Positions 1 to 7,997 are shown, counted from the stretch's first letter. The stretch is DNA of 51,293 nt from Nitrospirota bacterium (GCA_035873375.1 JAYWMQ010000005.1:1-51293), one strand, 5' to 3'. Program-made: numbers and translations. Notes: a model not told the origin generated them from the letters alone.

Positions 1-142
1 TTTAGAAGGTATTAACAGCCTGATCCAGGCAGCCAAGGCAAAGGCGCGAGGCTACCGCACAACACGTAATCTTATTACCATAATTTACCTCATTGGGGGA
101 AAACTTGATTTCCGTTTACCCACATGAATCAGCGAGGAACCA
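1..142 (+). mobile_element. ISL3-family insertion sequence, 3' end with transposase C-terminus
   Basis: Frame 2 is open from the window edge to a TGA at 125-127 and gives the last 41 residues of a transposase. The stretch contains SLIQAAKAKARGYRT, followed by an (I/L)IYLIGGKL segment. Both are hallmarks of the extreme C-terminus of ISL3-family DDE transposases, which end just inside the right inverted repeat. The bases after the stop, to roughly 142, probably include that terminal repeat, but its exact end cannot be fixed without the left end. The rest of the element lies outside the window, so I cannot tell whether the IS is intact. It marks the start of an AT-rich accessory stretch. Confidence 0.72.
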
Positions 143-681
143 ATAAAATTGATAAAATTCTATGGTTGATTTTTAATTTCAGAAAATCTCTTGTACAACA
201 TACCCCACTTGTCATCTTTATGTTTACTATTAACCCGGCAACTATTCAGAGAGACATATTCGTCAAAATCAACCACGTAAGAACTTGTTGTGAAACTCTT
301 GTTTTGTCACCCCCGAACTAAATTCAGGGCAGGCTCTGAACTTGTTTCAGTATTGTTTCAGGCTTGGCAAGGCGAATAGACTGCGTCTCATAAGTCATTG
401 ATTCTTAGAGATTCTGAAATAAATTCAGAATGACATATATCGTTTTTTTTCTGTTTGTGCAACAAACTTTTAACCAGCTAAAAACTCTGTATTTATTTGC
501 CGGTTTGCTAAAATAAAGTTTTAATAAAAACATACCAATAATTATAGACCAGGCACCGAAAAGTAATCGCAAGGAAATATTTGTAATCATGGGATTGCCC
601 TTTGTTTTTAATTTTTGAATTTAACGTCAAAATCTGCAGGGCGTATTACACATCCGCTGGGTTGTTAGAGTTGGTTATATT
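143..681. other. Intergenic region without a convincing gene
   Basis: About 540 bases of AT-rich sequence separate the IS end from the first gene. The only recognisable content is a copy of a dispersed repeat (listed separately) and a weak attC-like signature at 619-670. Short open frames on both strands have no ribosome binding site or family resemblance. Confidence 0.6.
311..431. repeat. Dispersed intergenic repeat, copy 1
   Basis: Two modules built on the words TTCAGG/CTGAA and TTCTGAA occur here. The second contains the inverted pair ATTCTGAA (411-418) and TTCAGAAT (424-431). A related block, beginning with the same GTCATTCTGAAT word on the other strand, lies at about 14821-14900, and a shorter relative at 23001-23023. 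Such CATTCTGAA/TTCAGG blocks are common intergenic repeats in many environmental genomes. No coding role is seen. Confidence 0.55.
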
Positions 682-1146
682 TCATAAATTCGGAAGGGGG
701 TATTCCGGGAATAATTTCTGCCATTCTTCTTTTGTATAATTCGCCCAGGGATTTTCAAAACCGGGGTTCGCGATAAGTTCTTCTTTCCTCCAGCTCAGCA
801 CATTCCGGAGCTCTTTTTCAAGTTCTCCGTAAAGATCGATTTGATTAATTGCAAATGTTTTTTTATCACCCCACTTTGAATACATTGTAAAGGTGTCATA
901 TTCACATATTTGCCAATAGCTGACTAATTGCACTGTTGCATCATCTTCCCGGTAAATTCCGACTCCTCCGATGCCTCCCTCAGGATGACGAAAACGAAAG
1001 CACCACCCTTTTGTGTCATGGTAATATTTGTCTATGTATAAATTGAATTTTTGTGCAAACTTATTAAGAATCTCCGCCCGGCTATCAAAAAATGCCCTGA
1101 TTTTATCCCATTCTTCTCTTGATGTAGTATAATCACCATTAGGCAT
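682..1146 (-). CDS. Hypothetical protein, 154 aa
   Basis: I do not recognise this family. The protein is soluble, acidic and aromatic-rich (many W, Y and F), with no signal peptide, membrane segment or Cys motif. It starts with ATG at 1146, and a plausible sigma-70 promoter lies 65-92 bases upstream. The composition resembles small cytoplasmic accessory proteins of defence islands and integron cassettes, but no catalytic motif is visible. It stands alone on the minus strand between the IS fragment and a divergently transcribed gene. Its AT-rich codon use differs from that of the downstream ABC-F gene, consistent with horizontal acquisition (inference). Confidence 0.6.
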   Translation of the reverse strand: MPNGDYTTSREEWDKIRAFFDSRAEILNKFAQKFNLYIDKYYHDTKGWCFRFRHPEGGIGGVGIYREDDATVQLVSYWQICEYDTFTMYSKWGDKKTFAINQIDLYGELEKELRNVLSWRKEELIANPGFENPWANYTKEEWQKLFPEYPLPNL

Positions 1147-1210
1147 ATTTTATAAACGCCTGATCTAACGTATAGTATACGATTTTCCGGCTTCCCACTT
1201 AATGATTAAA

Positions 1211-1238
1211 AGTATAGCACATCTTAAAATTTTCTCAA
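1211..1238 (-). promoter_or_regulatory. Predicted sigma-70 promoter for the 682-1146 gene
   Basis: On the minus strand, TTGAGA (1238-1233) is followed after 16 bases by TATACT (1216-1211), close to the consensus -35 and -10 hexamers. It points at the gene starting at 1146, leaving a leader of about 58 bases. Confidence 0.45.
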
Positions 1239-1347
1239 ACCCTTAATCCGTTTTTCTCCATTCCCGGCGTCTTTAATTTGTCTGAGATTTTCTTTGTATA
1301 TTGATGTTAAAATTGCGGGATACAAATACGGATTCAAAAGGGGTTAT

Positions 1348-1947
1348 ATGCAGAAAATACAGGATATTATTGAAGAGATAAACAATCTCGAAAAAAGATT
1401 ATCTTTGGAAATTCAGAAAAAAGAGAAGGAGTTCTCCTATGAAATTCATGGGAAGAAGGTCAGGTTTGAAGAAGAGGTCAAACAATACCATAAAGCTTTT
1501 GCAACAAAGACTTACAAGTATATAGTCAATGCTGATTGGTTAAGCATACTGACGGTTCCGGTAGTATGGTTTGGTATTGTTACAGCAGTTCTCCTGGATT
1601 CTTTTGTCACAACTTATCAGTTTATTTGTTTTCCGGTGTATAAAATCCCGAAAGTAAAACGGAGCGACTATATAGTGATAGATCGTCATGCCCTTAAATA
1701 CCTTAATGCAATAGAAAAGCTAAACTGCATGTATTGCGGGTATTTTAACGGCTTGATCGCCTATGTACAGGAAATAGCTGCCAGAACCGAACAATATTGG
1801 TGTCCGATCAAGCATGCCAGAAGAATCCGCAGCATTCACAGTCGCTACAGAAAATTCCTGGAGTATGGAGACGCAGAGGAATACCGGAAGAGAATCGAAG
1901 AGGTCAGAAGAGATTTTGCTGATATAAATGAAAATACAGGGGTTTAG
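1348..1947 (+). CDS. Conserved hypothetical protein with one hydrophobic segment, 199 aa
   Basis: This belongs to a conserved bacterial family of unknown function that I recognise from its core: a KKVRFEEEVK-type helix, a hydrophobic segment beginning LTVPVVWFG, then YCGYFNGLIAYVQEIAARTE followed by WCPIKHARR. The N-terminal 50 residues are likely coiled coil. The hydrophobic stretch (about residues 65-95) could be one or two membrane passes or a re-entrant hairpin. I chose the ATG at 1348 because AAAAGGGG sits just upstream; an in-frame TTG at 1294 would add 18 residues but has no ribosome binding site. The C-terminal half is basic. Context gives no functional clue. Confidence 0.75.
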   Translation: MQKIQDIIEEINNLEKRLSLEIQKKEKEFSYEIHGKKVRFEEEVKQYHKAFATKTYKYIVNADWLSILTVPVVWFGIVTAVLLDSFVTTYQFICFPVYKIPKVKRSDYIVIDRHALKYLNAIEKLNCMYCGYFNGLIAYVQEIAARTEQYWCPIKHARRIRSIHSRYRKFLEYGDAEEYRKRIEEVRRDFADINENTGV

Positions 1948-1997
1948 CCTTCGGTCTTCAGCCTATTAACCTAAGCACTTACAATCTGAGGTAAACC

Positions 1998-3890
1998 TTG
2001 ACAATACTAAGTCTGCAGAATATAAAGATAGCATTTGGCGGCCCTGAATTGATTGATGGAGTTACGCTTAATGTGGAGGCAGGGGAGCGTGTCTGCCTGG
2101 TCGGCAGGAATGGTGCGGGTAAATCCACTCTTGTCAGGATAATCAGCGGAGAAATTCTTCCTGATGCGGGTGAGGTTATATATTCCCAGGGACTGCGAAT
2201 TGCCTCTCTTCCCCAGCAAGTTCCCCATGACCTCAGTGGTACGGTATTTGACGTGGTCTCAGAAGGGCTGGGAAAGATAGTCGGCTTGATCTCTGAATAC
2301 CACCTGACAAGTCACCAATTGTCATCCGATCATAATGAAGGGGCACTCTTGAAACTTGAGCGGCTACAGCATGAAATAGAGTCTGAAGGCGGTTGGCACT
2401 CAGAGCAGAGGGTAGAGACCGTGCTCTCAAAGCTCAAGCTGGATGCCGATGCATCTGTTGCCGAATTGTCAGGGGGGCAGAAAAGAAGGGTTCTCCTTGC
2501 CAGGGCCCTTGTAAACGAGCCGGATCTCCTGCTGCTTGACGAGCCTACCAACCATCTCGATATTGAATCAATCAGGTGGCTTGAGGAATTTTTAAGCGCC
2601 TACAAGGGGGCCATCCTCTTCATAACTCATGACCGGAAATTTCTCCAGTCTCTCGCAACCCGTATAATTGAACTTGACCGCGGGAAGATAACCGACTGGC
2701 CCGGTGACTACTCAACCTATCTCAAAAGAAAACAGGCCCTGCTGGATGCCGAGACCACTCATAATGCACTTTTTGATAAAAAACTTGCACAGGAAGAGGC
2801 ATGGGTCCGTCAGGGCATAAAGGCACGCCGCACCCGGAATGAAGGTCGTGTAAGAGAATTGAAAGAGATGCGAAGAGAGAGGAGCAGGAGGCGTGAATTA
2901 TCCGGAAGCGCTAAAATGAATTTTAACGAAGCTGAAAGATCAGGAAAACTCGTGCTTGAGGCCGAGGGGATTGGCTGTACATTTGACGGGCGAAAACTTA
3001 TAGATAATTTTTCAACGGTAATTATGCGGGGAGACAAGATAGGGATTATCGGCCCCAATGGCTCAGGAAAGACTACTCTAATAAACATCCTTCTCGGCAC
3101 CATGGTACAGCATGAGGGTTCTGTCCGCATGGGAACTAAACTTGAGGTTGCATACTTTGATCAGCACCGTGCACAGTTGGATGACGAAAAATCCGTAATG
3201 GAAAACGTAGCTGACGGTGAGTACGTTACTGTAAACGGCATAAAAAAACATGTAATCGGCTATCTCCAGGACTTTCTCTTTCCGCCGGATCGTGCCAGAA
3301 TGTCTGTAAAGGTCTTGTCCGGTGGAGAACGCAACCGGCTTCTGCTCGCAAAGCTTTTTACACGGCCTTCAAATGTAATCGTCATGGACGAACCGACAAA
3401 CGATCTTGATATAGACACTCTTGAGCTCCTTGAAGAGATGCTGATGGAATATAAAGGGACGGTCCTGCTGGTGAGCCACGATCGGGAATTCCTGAACAAC
3501 ATTGTAACAAGTACGATCGTTTGCGAAGGCGGGGGCAGGATTGGCGAATATGTCGGGGGATATGATGACTGGCTGAGACAACGCGTGCCTGAGGCAGTGA
3601 ATCAGAAAGTGAAGGAGTCGGGAAAGAAAAGGCCCCGTCAAAAAAAGGAGGGGCCACGCAAACTCACATTTAAAGAAAACAGGGAGATAGAAGCACTCCC
3701 GGGCATGATCGAATCAATGGAAGCAGAACATGCGGTGTTTTACAGGAAATTCGCAGATCCTGAATTTTACAGAGGTGACGGGAACAAGGTGGCTGAGGCA
3801 AAATCGAAGATCGAGAAGCTGGAAAAGGATATTGCCGACGCTTATGAACGCTGGGCGCTGCTTGAGCAGATATTAAAGGAGTCCGCCTGA
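1998..3890 (+). CDS. uup: ABC-F family ATPase, Uup-like
   Basis: A 630-residue soluble protein with two ABC ATPase domains in one chain and no membrane segments, the ABC-F layout. The Walker A motifs are GRNGAGKS (36-43) and GPNGSGKT (starting near residue 352). Signature motifs LSGGQ and LSGGE and Walker B motifs ending in LLLDEPTNHLD and VMDEPTNDLD are all present. A basic linker joins the domains, and a C-terminal charged coiled coil (about 545-630) is typical of Uup rather than EttA. ABC-F proteins act on ribosomes, and Uup also affects transposon excision and branched DNA. The start is TTG at 1998, preceded by GAGGT; no ATG gives a full first domain. Confidence 0.93.
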   Translation: MTILSLQNIKIAFGGPELIDGVTLNVEAGERVCLVGRNGAGKSTLVRIISGEILPDAGEVIYSQGLRIASLPQQVPHDLSGTVFDVVSEGLGKIVGLISEYHLTSHQLSSDHNEGALLKLERLQHEIESEGGWHSEQRVETVLSKLKLDADASVAELSGGQKRRVLLARALVNEPDLLLLDEPTNHLDIESIRWLEEFLSAYKGAILFITHDRKFLQSLATRIIELDRGKITDWPGDYSTYLKRKQALLDAETTHNALFDKKLAQEEAWVRQGIKARRTRNEGRVRELKEMRRERSRRRELSGSAKMNFNEAERSGKLVLEAEGIGCTFDGRKLIDNFSTVIMRGDKIGIIGPNGSGKTTLINILLGTMVQHEGSVRMGTKLEVAYFDQHRAQLDDEKSVMENVADGEYVTVNGIKKHVIGYLQDFLFPPDRARMSVKVLSGGERNRLLLAKLFTRPSNVIVMDEPTNDLDIDTLELLEEMLMEYKGTVLLVSHDREFLNNIVTSTIVCEGGGRIGEYVGGYDDWLRQRVPEAVNQKVKESGKKRPRQKKEGPRKLTFKENREIEALPGMIESMEAEHAVFYRKFADPEFYRGDGNKVAEAKSKIEKLEKDIADAYERWALLEQILKESA

Positions 3891-3921
3891 AATACACATT
3901 AGTATTCGTGGGAAGAGACCT

Positions 3922-3970
3922 TGTGGTGCTTGCCACCCCTGTAGGCTCTGAATAAATGGGTGACACCACA
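3922..3970. other. Imperfect inverted repeat downstream of the ABC-F gene
   Basis: TGTGGTG (3923-3929) with GCCACCC close behind can pair with GGGTGAC and ACCACA (3958-3970), giving an interrupted stem around a 20-base loop. No T-run follows, so it is not a standard intrinsic terminator. Its role is unknown. Confidence 0.3.
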
Positions 3971-4021
3971 CATTGTAAAAATCAATGGCTATTATAATGG
4001 TGTGAAGGATATAATATTGTT

Positions 4022-4216
4022 ATGGACGGGAAAAAAAGATTAAATATAACGCAGGGCATTAGGGTCAGGATAGTACTAAAACAGGACCAGAAAAGCGGTA
4101 AATTAACTGAAGGAGTTGTCAAGGATATCCTGACAAACTCTCCTTCACATCCTCATGGCATAAAAGTAAAATTAGATAGTGGAAAGGTGGGACGAGTCAA
4201 AGAGATTTGTAAATGA
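4022..4216 (+). CDS. ywbE: YwbE family protein, 64 aa
   Basis: A small basic protein matching the YwbE family (DUF2196). It has the characteristic order of an N-terminal GIRVRIVLKQDQ segment, a TEGVVKDIL strand, the SPSHPHGIKVKL core and a final GRVKEI. The fold is expected to be an SH3-like barrel; the biological role is unknown. Its length is normal for the family. It opens a plus-strand run of small genes reaching to 5787, with a short gap to the next gene. Confidence 0.88.
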   Translation: MDGKKRLNITQGIRVRIVLKQDQKSGKLTEGVVKDILTNSPSHPHGIKVKLDSGKVGRVKEICK

Positions 4217-4246
4217 CACTCCGCATTGACGGTGACGCTTTATAAA

Positions 4247-4528
4247 ATGGAAATCTGGTTTTTATATTTAATAAGGTGCAAAGACGGGAGCTTGTATACG
4301 GGGATAACAACTGACGTGAAGAGGAGGTTCGAAGAGCATAGGGGCGGCAGCCGGGGCTCGAAATATTTAAGAGGAAAGGCGCCTCTGGAACTGGTTTTAA
4401 AAAAGAAGATAGGTGACAAAGGCCTTGCACTGAAGGTTGAAGACAGGGTAAGAAAGCTTACAAAGATCAAGAAAGAATTGCTTGTAGAAGGCAAAATCGG
4501 GATAAGGGAAATAAAACGGGTAATATGA
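4247..4528 (+). CDS. GIY-YIG nuclease family protein
   Basis: A 93-residue stand-alone GIY-YIG domain. The signature is WFLYLIRCKDGSLYTGIT at the N-terminus (YLI and YTG replace GIY and YIG), followed by the catalytic Arg in DVKRRFEEH and the G...KYLRG segment typical of the YhbQ/UPF0213 branch. These small proteins are implicated in DNA repair or processing of branched or damaged DNA. The ATG at 4247 fits the family start; a TTG at 4226 would add seven residues, and neither has a strong ribosome binding site. The C-terminal 25 residues are basic and helical. Confidence 0.85.
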   Translation: MEIWFLYLIRCKDGSLYTGITTDVKRRFEEHRGGSRGSKYLRGKAPLELVLKKKIGDKGLALKVEDRVRKLTKIKKELLVEGKIGIREIKRVI

Positions 4529-4559
4529 TTAATAAAATCACTGTAAAAAGGAGAAAACA

Positions 4560-4838
4560 ATGGCTAAAGCTGCTGCAAGTCACATTCTGGTAAAGACTGA
4601 GGAAGAGTGCTCAAACATCAAGAAACAGATTGAAGATGGAGCTGATTTTGCCCAGATGGCAAAGGAGCATTCCCAGTGCCCTTCGGGACAACAGGGTGGA
4701 GGGCTGGGTAAATTTTCACCTGGACAGATGGTAAAGGAATTTGATGAAGTCGTATTCAGCGAGGAAGTTGGAAAAGTGCACGGCCCGGTCAAGACCCAGT
4801 TTGGCTACCACCTTATTAAAATTACGAGCAGAGGATAG
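4560..4838 (+). CDS. ppiC: Parvulin-type peptidyl-prolyl cis-trans isomerase (PpiC-like)
   Basis: A single 92-residue rotamase domain without signal peptide, so cytoplasmic, like E. coli PpiC. Parvulin landmarks are the ASHILVKT strand near the N-terminus, FAQMAKEHSQCPSG with the conserved Ser/Cys patch, the GGLGKF turn, and the final TQFGYHLIKI strand with the active-site His. It catalyses prolyl bond isomerisation in folding proteins. AAAAAGGAG lies just upstream of the ATG. It sits in the same run of small genes as YwbE and GIY-YIG. Confidence 0.92.
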   Translation: MAKAAASHILVKTEEECSNIKKQIEDGADFAQMAKEHSQCPSGQQGGGLGKFSPGQMVKEFDEVVFSEEVGKVHGPVKTQFGYHLIKITSRG

Positions 4839-4846
4839 AAGTCATT

Positions 4847-5080
4847 GTGTCTTCCTGCAAACACACCATTCTCGAGCTATTGACTGACAAGAAGAACGTG
4901 CTGCGCTGCCGGCACTGCCATTTGACAATAAAGGCCGATGAACTTGGAGGGGGCTATTGTCCTGAATGTTATGAAATCAACGGCATTAAGAGGTTTGATT
5001 TTGAAGAAGTTGCAGCAAAAGAGACGGAAAAAGTGAGATACAGATGTGAAGACTGCGGTCTGGTAATAGAGATTGATTAG
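4847..5080 (+). CDS. Zinc-ribbon protein, 77 aa
   Basis: A small protein with three Cys pairs, CRHC, CPEC and CEDC, arranged as one or two zinc ribbons around an acidic middle. It probably binds zinc and acts as a nucleic-acid or protein adaptor; no catalytic motif is seen. The start is GTG at 4847 with AGAGGA just upstream, only 8 bases after the parvulin stop, so the two are likely co-transcribed. I do not recognise a named family. Confidence 0.7.
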   Translation: MSSCKHTILELLTDKKNVLRCRHCHLTIKADELGGGYCPECYEINGIKRFDFEEVAAKETEKVRYRCEDCGLVIEID

Positions 5081-5106
5081 AAAGGAAAAAGAAAGATGAG
5101 GCATTC

Positions 5107-5787
5107 ATGATCCCCTGGGAACTGATAGAATGCGCACCGGTACCCGGAAATGGAGGGGAGATTTGCCTGTACAGGCGCGACAAAGAATTTTCGATAAGGG
5201 TGAACGGTCATGAGCTTATGAACAGCCGCACTCATGGATCAGAGGAAGCCTTGGCAGAGCTTGCCTGTGAAAGGATCGCAGGAAGCGGCAGTCCCCGGAT
5301 ACTGATAGGGGGACTCGGCATGGGATTCACATTGGCATCGTCGCTTAAAGGGCTCGGCCCTGGTGCCCGGATAGTTGTATCCGAATTAGTCCCCGCAGTA
5401 GTAAAGTGGAACAGGGGACCTCTTGCCGGCCTCTCCGGCAACCCTCTTCAGGACAGCCGGGTCACTGTATGCGAAGTTGATGTGGGAGATGTGCTGAAGC
5501 AGAAGAAGAGGGTATATGATGCTATTTTGCTGGATGTGGACAACGGGCCTGAGGGACTGACGCGGGAGGGCAATGACCGGCTATATTCACAGGCCGGGCT
5601 TGAGACATCCTTTGCAGCGCTTCGGCCCGAGGGTGTGCTTGCTGTATGGTCAGCAGCACCAGACCGTGCCTTTGCAAGGCGTCTTCGCAGGTCGGGCTTT
5701 GATGTAGACGAGATGTGTGTAAGGGCACGCGGTTCCCGCGGTGGTGGGCGACATACAATCTGGATTGCGGTGCGCGGTTCCGGATGA
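5107..5787 (+). CDS. Spermidine synthase-like protein (SAM-fold), 226 aa
   Basis: A Rossmann methyltransferase-fold protein related to spermidine synthase. It has the GGLGMG nucleotide loop (about residues 63-68), an acidic strand end VVSELVP and a DAILLDVDNGPEG segment where true SpeE has the catalytic Asp motif. At 226 residues it is shorter than SpeE (about 280-300) and lacks the usual N-terminal tetramerisation strands. It may therefore be a divergent aminopropyl- or methyltransferase rather than SpeE itself. A GGAAAAAGAAAG tract precedes the ATG. A paralogue with the same architecture lies at 6806-7492 on the other strand. Confidence 0.75.
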   Translation: MIPWELIECAPVPGNGGEICLYRRDKEFSIRVNGHELMNSRTHGSEEALAELACERIAGSGSPRILIGGLGMGFTLASSLKGLGPGARIVVSELVPAVVKWNRGPLAGLSGNPLQDSRVTVCEVDVGDVLKQKKRVYDAILLDVDNGPEGLTREGNDRLYSQAGLETSFAALRPEGVLAVWSAAPDRAFARRLRRSGFDVDEMCVRARGSRGGGRHTIWIAVRGSG

Positions 5788-5809
5788 GGAATAAAACAAA
5801 TACTGCAAA

Positions 5810-6274
5810 CTACTCTTTAGCGTGATATTTAAGCTGTAGACCTTTTAGAAAATTACGCAGGACCTGATCCTTACATTCACGGTAGTGTTTATGCCCCGGC
5901 TTACGGAAAAACGCACTTAATTCGTGTTTGCTAATGCGCAACCCAGCCAGGTCCATAATTTCCAATATGTCTTCGGCTTTCAGGTTTAATGCAATTCTTA
6001 ATTTTCTGAAAATGATATTGTTAGTTAAACGCCGCTCGGGCTCGGGTTGCGGCCCTTCTTTTTTGCCCCGTTTATAGTTAATCAAACCATTCAGGAAAAT
6101 CGCCAGCTGAGTATCGCTACATTTCTGATACGCAGGATCGTCATCTTTTTTTAACCAATCGCTGATCTGCTCCCGCGTTACCTGACAACCAGCCAAGCCA
6201 AATATAGCAATCATTGTCGAATCGTCAAAGTCAAATGTATAGCGGATACGGCGCAAGATATCGTTATTGGTCAC
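5810..6274 (-). CDS. yehS: DUF1456 family protein (YehS-like)
   Basis: A 154-residue protein made of two repeated DUF1456 units. Each has an N(D/I)I-RK-R-L opening, a helix with (I)xLAGxx(I/V)(S/T), and a C-terminal FLxGL(I/Q) helix (about residues 3-70 and 86-149). It matches E. coli YehS in length and layout. The function is unknown. Translation starts at GTG 6274, with GGAG about 10 bases upstream. Downstream it converges on the SpeE-like gene with 22 bases between the stops. Confidence 0.88.
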   Translation of the reverse strand: MTNNDILRRIRYTFDFDDSTMIAIFGLAGCQVTREQISDWLKKDDDPAYQKCSDTQLAIFLNGLINYKRGKKEGPQPEPERRLTNNIIFRKLRIALNLKAEDILEIMDLAGLRISKHELSAFFRKPGHKHYRECKDQVLRNFLKGLQLKYHAKE

Positions 6275-6334
6275 AAGTATGCTCCGATCTAAACTGTAGT
6301 TGTGTCACAACGACTCACTACCTGGTTACCTATG

Positions 6335-6375
6335 GTCCTGTCATGCAACAACTTACGCATCTCACATGACAGGAC
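6335..6375. repeat. Inverted repeat with 11-bp perfect arms
   Basis: GTCCTGTCATG (6335-6345) is mirrored by CATGACAGGAC (6365-6375) around a 19-base spacer. It lies between the SWIB stop and the DUF1456 start on the minus strand. No T-run follows on either strand, so it is better read as an operator or RNA structure than as an intrinsic terminator. Confidence 0.55.
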
Positions 6376-6389
6376 ACCAGACTTTAAGC

Positions 6390-6716
6390 TTATTCTATAT
6401 TTGCGCCGACAATGGCAGCCATCTGCATCATGTCGATCGTCTGGCCCTCTTTCAGCTTTGTAAGGTCTGTGACCTTGCCTGATTTGCTTTTGGATTTTGT
6501 GTTTTTGAAGATCGGAAGCAATTTAGCATCAGCCACTATGAACTTGCCCGCGTTCTCAGGCTTTCCATTTGCAGTCTTTGTCTGAAGTTTATTTGCTTTA
6601 ATATATTCCCATAGTTTCTTGGTTATCTCTGTTCTTGGAAGCTCGGTTGCCCCCAGGAGATCCGCCAAATCATTTTTCAGCTTTACCGGTTTATTCAATC
6701 CCTTTGCTTCTGCCAT
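6390..6716 (-). CDS. SWIB/MDM2 domain protein, 108 aa
   Basis: A stand-alone SWIB domain. The opening KPVKLKNDLADLLGA is followed by LPRTEITKKLWEYIKANKLQ, then a basic PENAGKFIVADAKLLPIF-type segment with a Lys/Ser-rich insert, and a C-terminal hydrophobic helix. SWIB is best known from eukaryotic chromatin remodellers, but bacterial copies (also in Chlamydiae fused to topoisomerase) exist, probably as DNA- or chromatin-like protein adaptors. I place the start at the ATG at 6716, preceded by AAGGAG at the correct distance; a TTG two codons upstream is less likely. The partner is unknown. Confidence 0.88.
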   Translation of the reverse strand: MAEAKGLNKPVKLKNDLADLLGATELPRTEITKKLWEYIKANKLQTKTANGKPENAGKFIVADAKLLPIFKNTKSKSKSGKVTDLTKLKEGQTIDMMQMAAIVGANIE

Positions 6717-6805
6717 TTTCAACTCCTTCGTTCCTGTATTTTTTTATCAATCTGCTAAACTTGACCGTAAGTTTACTACAATGCAGCCAAATATAGCTAA
6801 TCTCA

Positions 6806-7492
6806 TCATGGATAGGAACCGGATTTTGTTGCAATGTATACAACATGCCTGTTCCCTCTGCCCGCTCGATGCCGCTTAAAGGCAAACCCGGCACGGACAA
6901 GTCGCCTTTCAAATGCCTTATCAGGGTCCTCGGACCAGACGGCAAACACACCTCCGGGCATCAGGGATGAGCCGCTCATCGCCAGGGCGGTCTCTCCGTA
7001 TAAATAGTCACCCCTTTCCTTGGCAGCCTCAAACGGCCCCTCATAGAGATCAAGGATAATGGCATCAAACCGGTTGTCTCCGCCGTTCATTGCACAGTTG
7101 CGGATCAGTGACGCCACATCAGCAATCTCTATGGTAACCCTGGGGTCATTAACCGCCCCGCCGGTAAGTGCGGCCATGGGCCCGCAACACCATCTGACGA
7201 CCACGGGGTTAAGTTCAGCCACAACCACGCCGGCACCTTCGGGGAGCTCATCGAGCGCCGCCTTCAGGGTACAGCCCATCCCCAGCCCTCCGATGAGCAC
7301 CCTGGGGGCTTTTTTATTGTTCAGGAGCTTGCAGGCCAGTTTCGAAAGCAGCACCTCGGATTGGCTGGCCCAGGAGTTCATCAGCACACGGCCGTCAATG
7401 GTTATAAGAAAATCAGATCCGTTCCTTTGTCTAAGTTCAAGAAAACCATCAGCGGTATCATTGCTGTCAATTGTTTGCCACGGTTTGGTCAT
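6806..7492 (-). CDS. Spermidine synthase-like protein (SAM-fold), 228 aa, paralogue of 5107-5787
   Basis: The same architecture as the 5107-5787 protein: a conserved N-terminal (F)LI(T)IDGRVLMNS strand, RVLIGGLGMG loop, VVVAELNPVVVRW, and DAIILDLYEGPFE in place of the SpeE catalytic segment. The C-terminus shares FAVWSEDPDKAFERRL. The two are clear paralogues or family members separated by only two genes. Like its partner it lacks the N-terminal part of canonical spermidine synthase. AGGGGAAG lies upstream of the ATG. Aminopropyl transfer is possible but unproven. Confidence 0.75.
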   Translation of the reverse strand: MTKPWQTIDSNDTADGFLELRQRNGSDFLITIDGRVLMNSWASQSEVLLSKLACKLLNNKKAPRVLIGGLGMGCTLKAALDELPEGAGVVVAELNPVVVRWCCGPMAALTGGAVNDPRVTIEIADVASLIRNCAMNGGDNRFDAIILDLYEGPFEAAKERGDYLYGETALAMSGSSLMPGGVFAVWSEDPDKAFERRLVRAGFAFKRHRAGRGNRHVVYIATKSGSYP

Positions 7493-7565
7493 CTATCGTA
7501 AGCTTCCCCTTTAAGCAGCGAGTTCCAAATTAGAGTTTCGGTATATCTTTCCATTTCAACACCTC

Positions 7566-7997
7566 TCACAAGACAGCATACCCGACAACAAAATAACGGA
7601 TCAGCTTTCCTGTTGTCACCAGCACCAGAAATACTGCAATGTTTATCCTTAGAGCACCCGCGGCAAAAGTCAGCGGGTCACCAATAATCGGGACCCACGC
7701 AAACAACAGGCTGGCAACGCCGTATTTCTCAAATCTCTTTTTTGCCCCTGCAAATTCATCCTCGGATACTCTTAAAATCCTGCGAATAAACAAACCACTG
7801 CCCCAAAGTCCGACCGCATAATTCAGACATGCCCCCAGGACATTCCCGACTGTTGCCACACCCACGGTCATCGCCGGATTATAACCATTTGCCAGGAGGT
7901 AACCAAGCACAACCTCCGAACTCAAAGGCAGTATCGTGGCTGCTAAAAATGAGGCTAAAAAAAGGCCAAGATAACCGAAATCTGTAAAAAATTCCAT
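7566..7997 (-). CDS. yqaA: YqaA family inner-membrane protein (SNARE-associated/DedA-like)
   Basis: A short DedA-superfamily membrane protein, 143 residues from the ATG at 7997. The N-terminus, FGYLGLFLASFLAATILP, matches the YqaA start. A Gly-rich GNVLGACLNYAVGLWG helix and the re-entrant FAWVPIIGDPLTFAAGALR segment follow, with a basic membrane-proximal loop. Four to five hydrophobic segments are visible. DedA/YqaA proteins are inner-membrane and linked to lipid flipping or envelope homeostasis. Two earlier in-frame ATGs (8033 and 8066) would add an unrelated polar stretch, so I prefer the later one. No partner gene is evident. Confidence 0.8.
   Translation of the reverse strand: MEFFTDFGYLGLFLASFLAATILPLSSEVVLGYLLANGYNPAMTVGVATVGNVLGACLNYAVGLWGSGLFIRRILRVSEDEFAGAKKRFEKYGVASLLFAWVPIIGDPLTFAAGALRINIAVFLVLVTTGKLIRYFVVGYAVL

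Noticed and set aside
124-321. Plus-strand open frame after the IS fragment
   Set aside because: It begins inside the probable terminal inverted repeat of the IS and has no coding character.
405-590. Minus-strand open frame of 61 codons with a hydrophobic N-terminus
   Set aside because: Its C-terminal part is read from the dispersed repeat, there is no ribosome binding site, and no family is recognised; too weak to call a gene.
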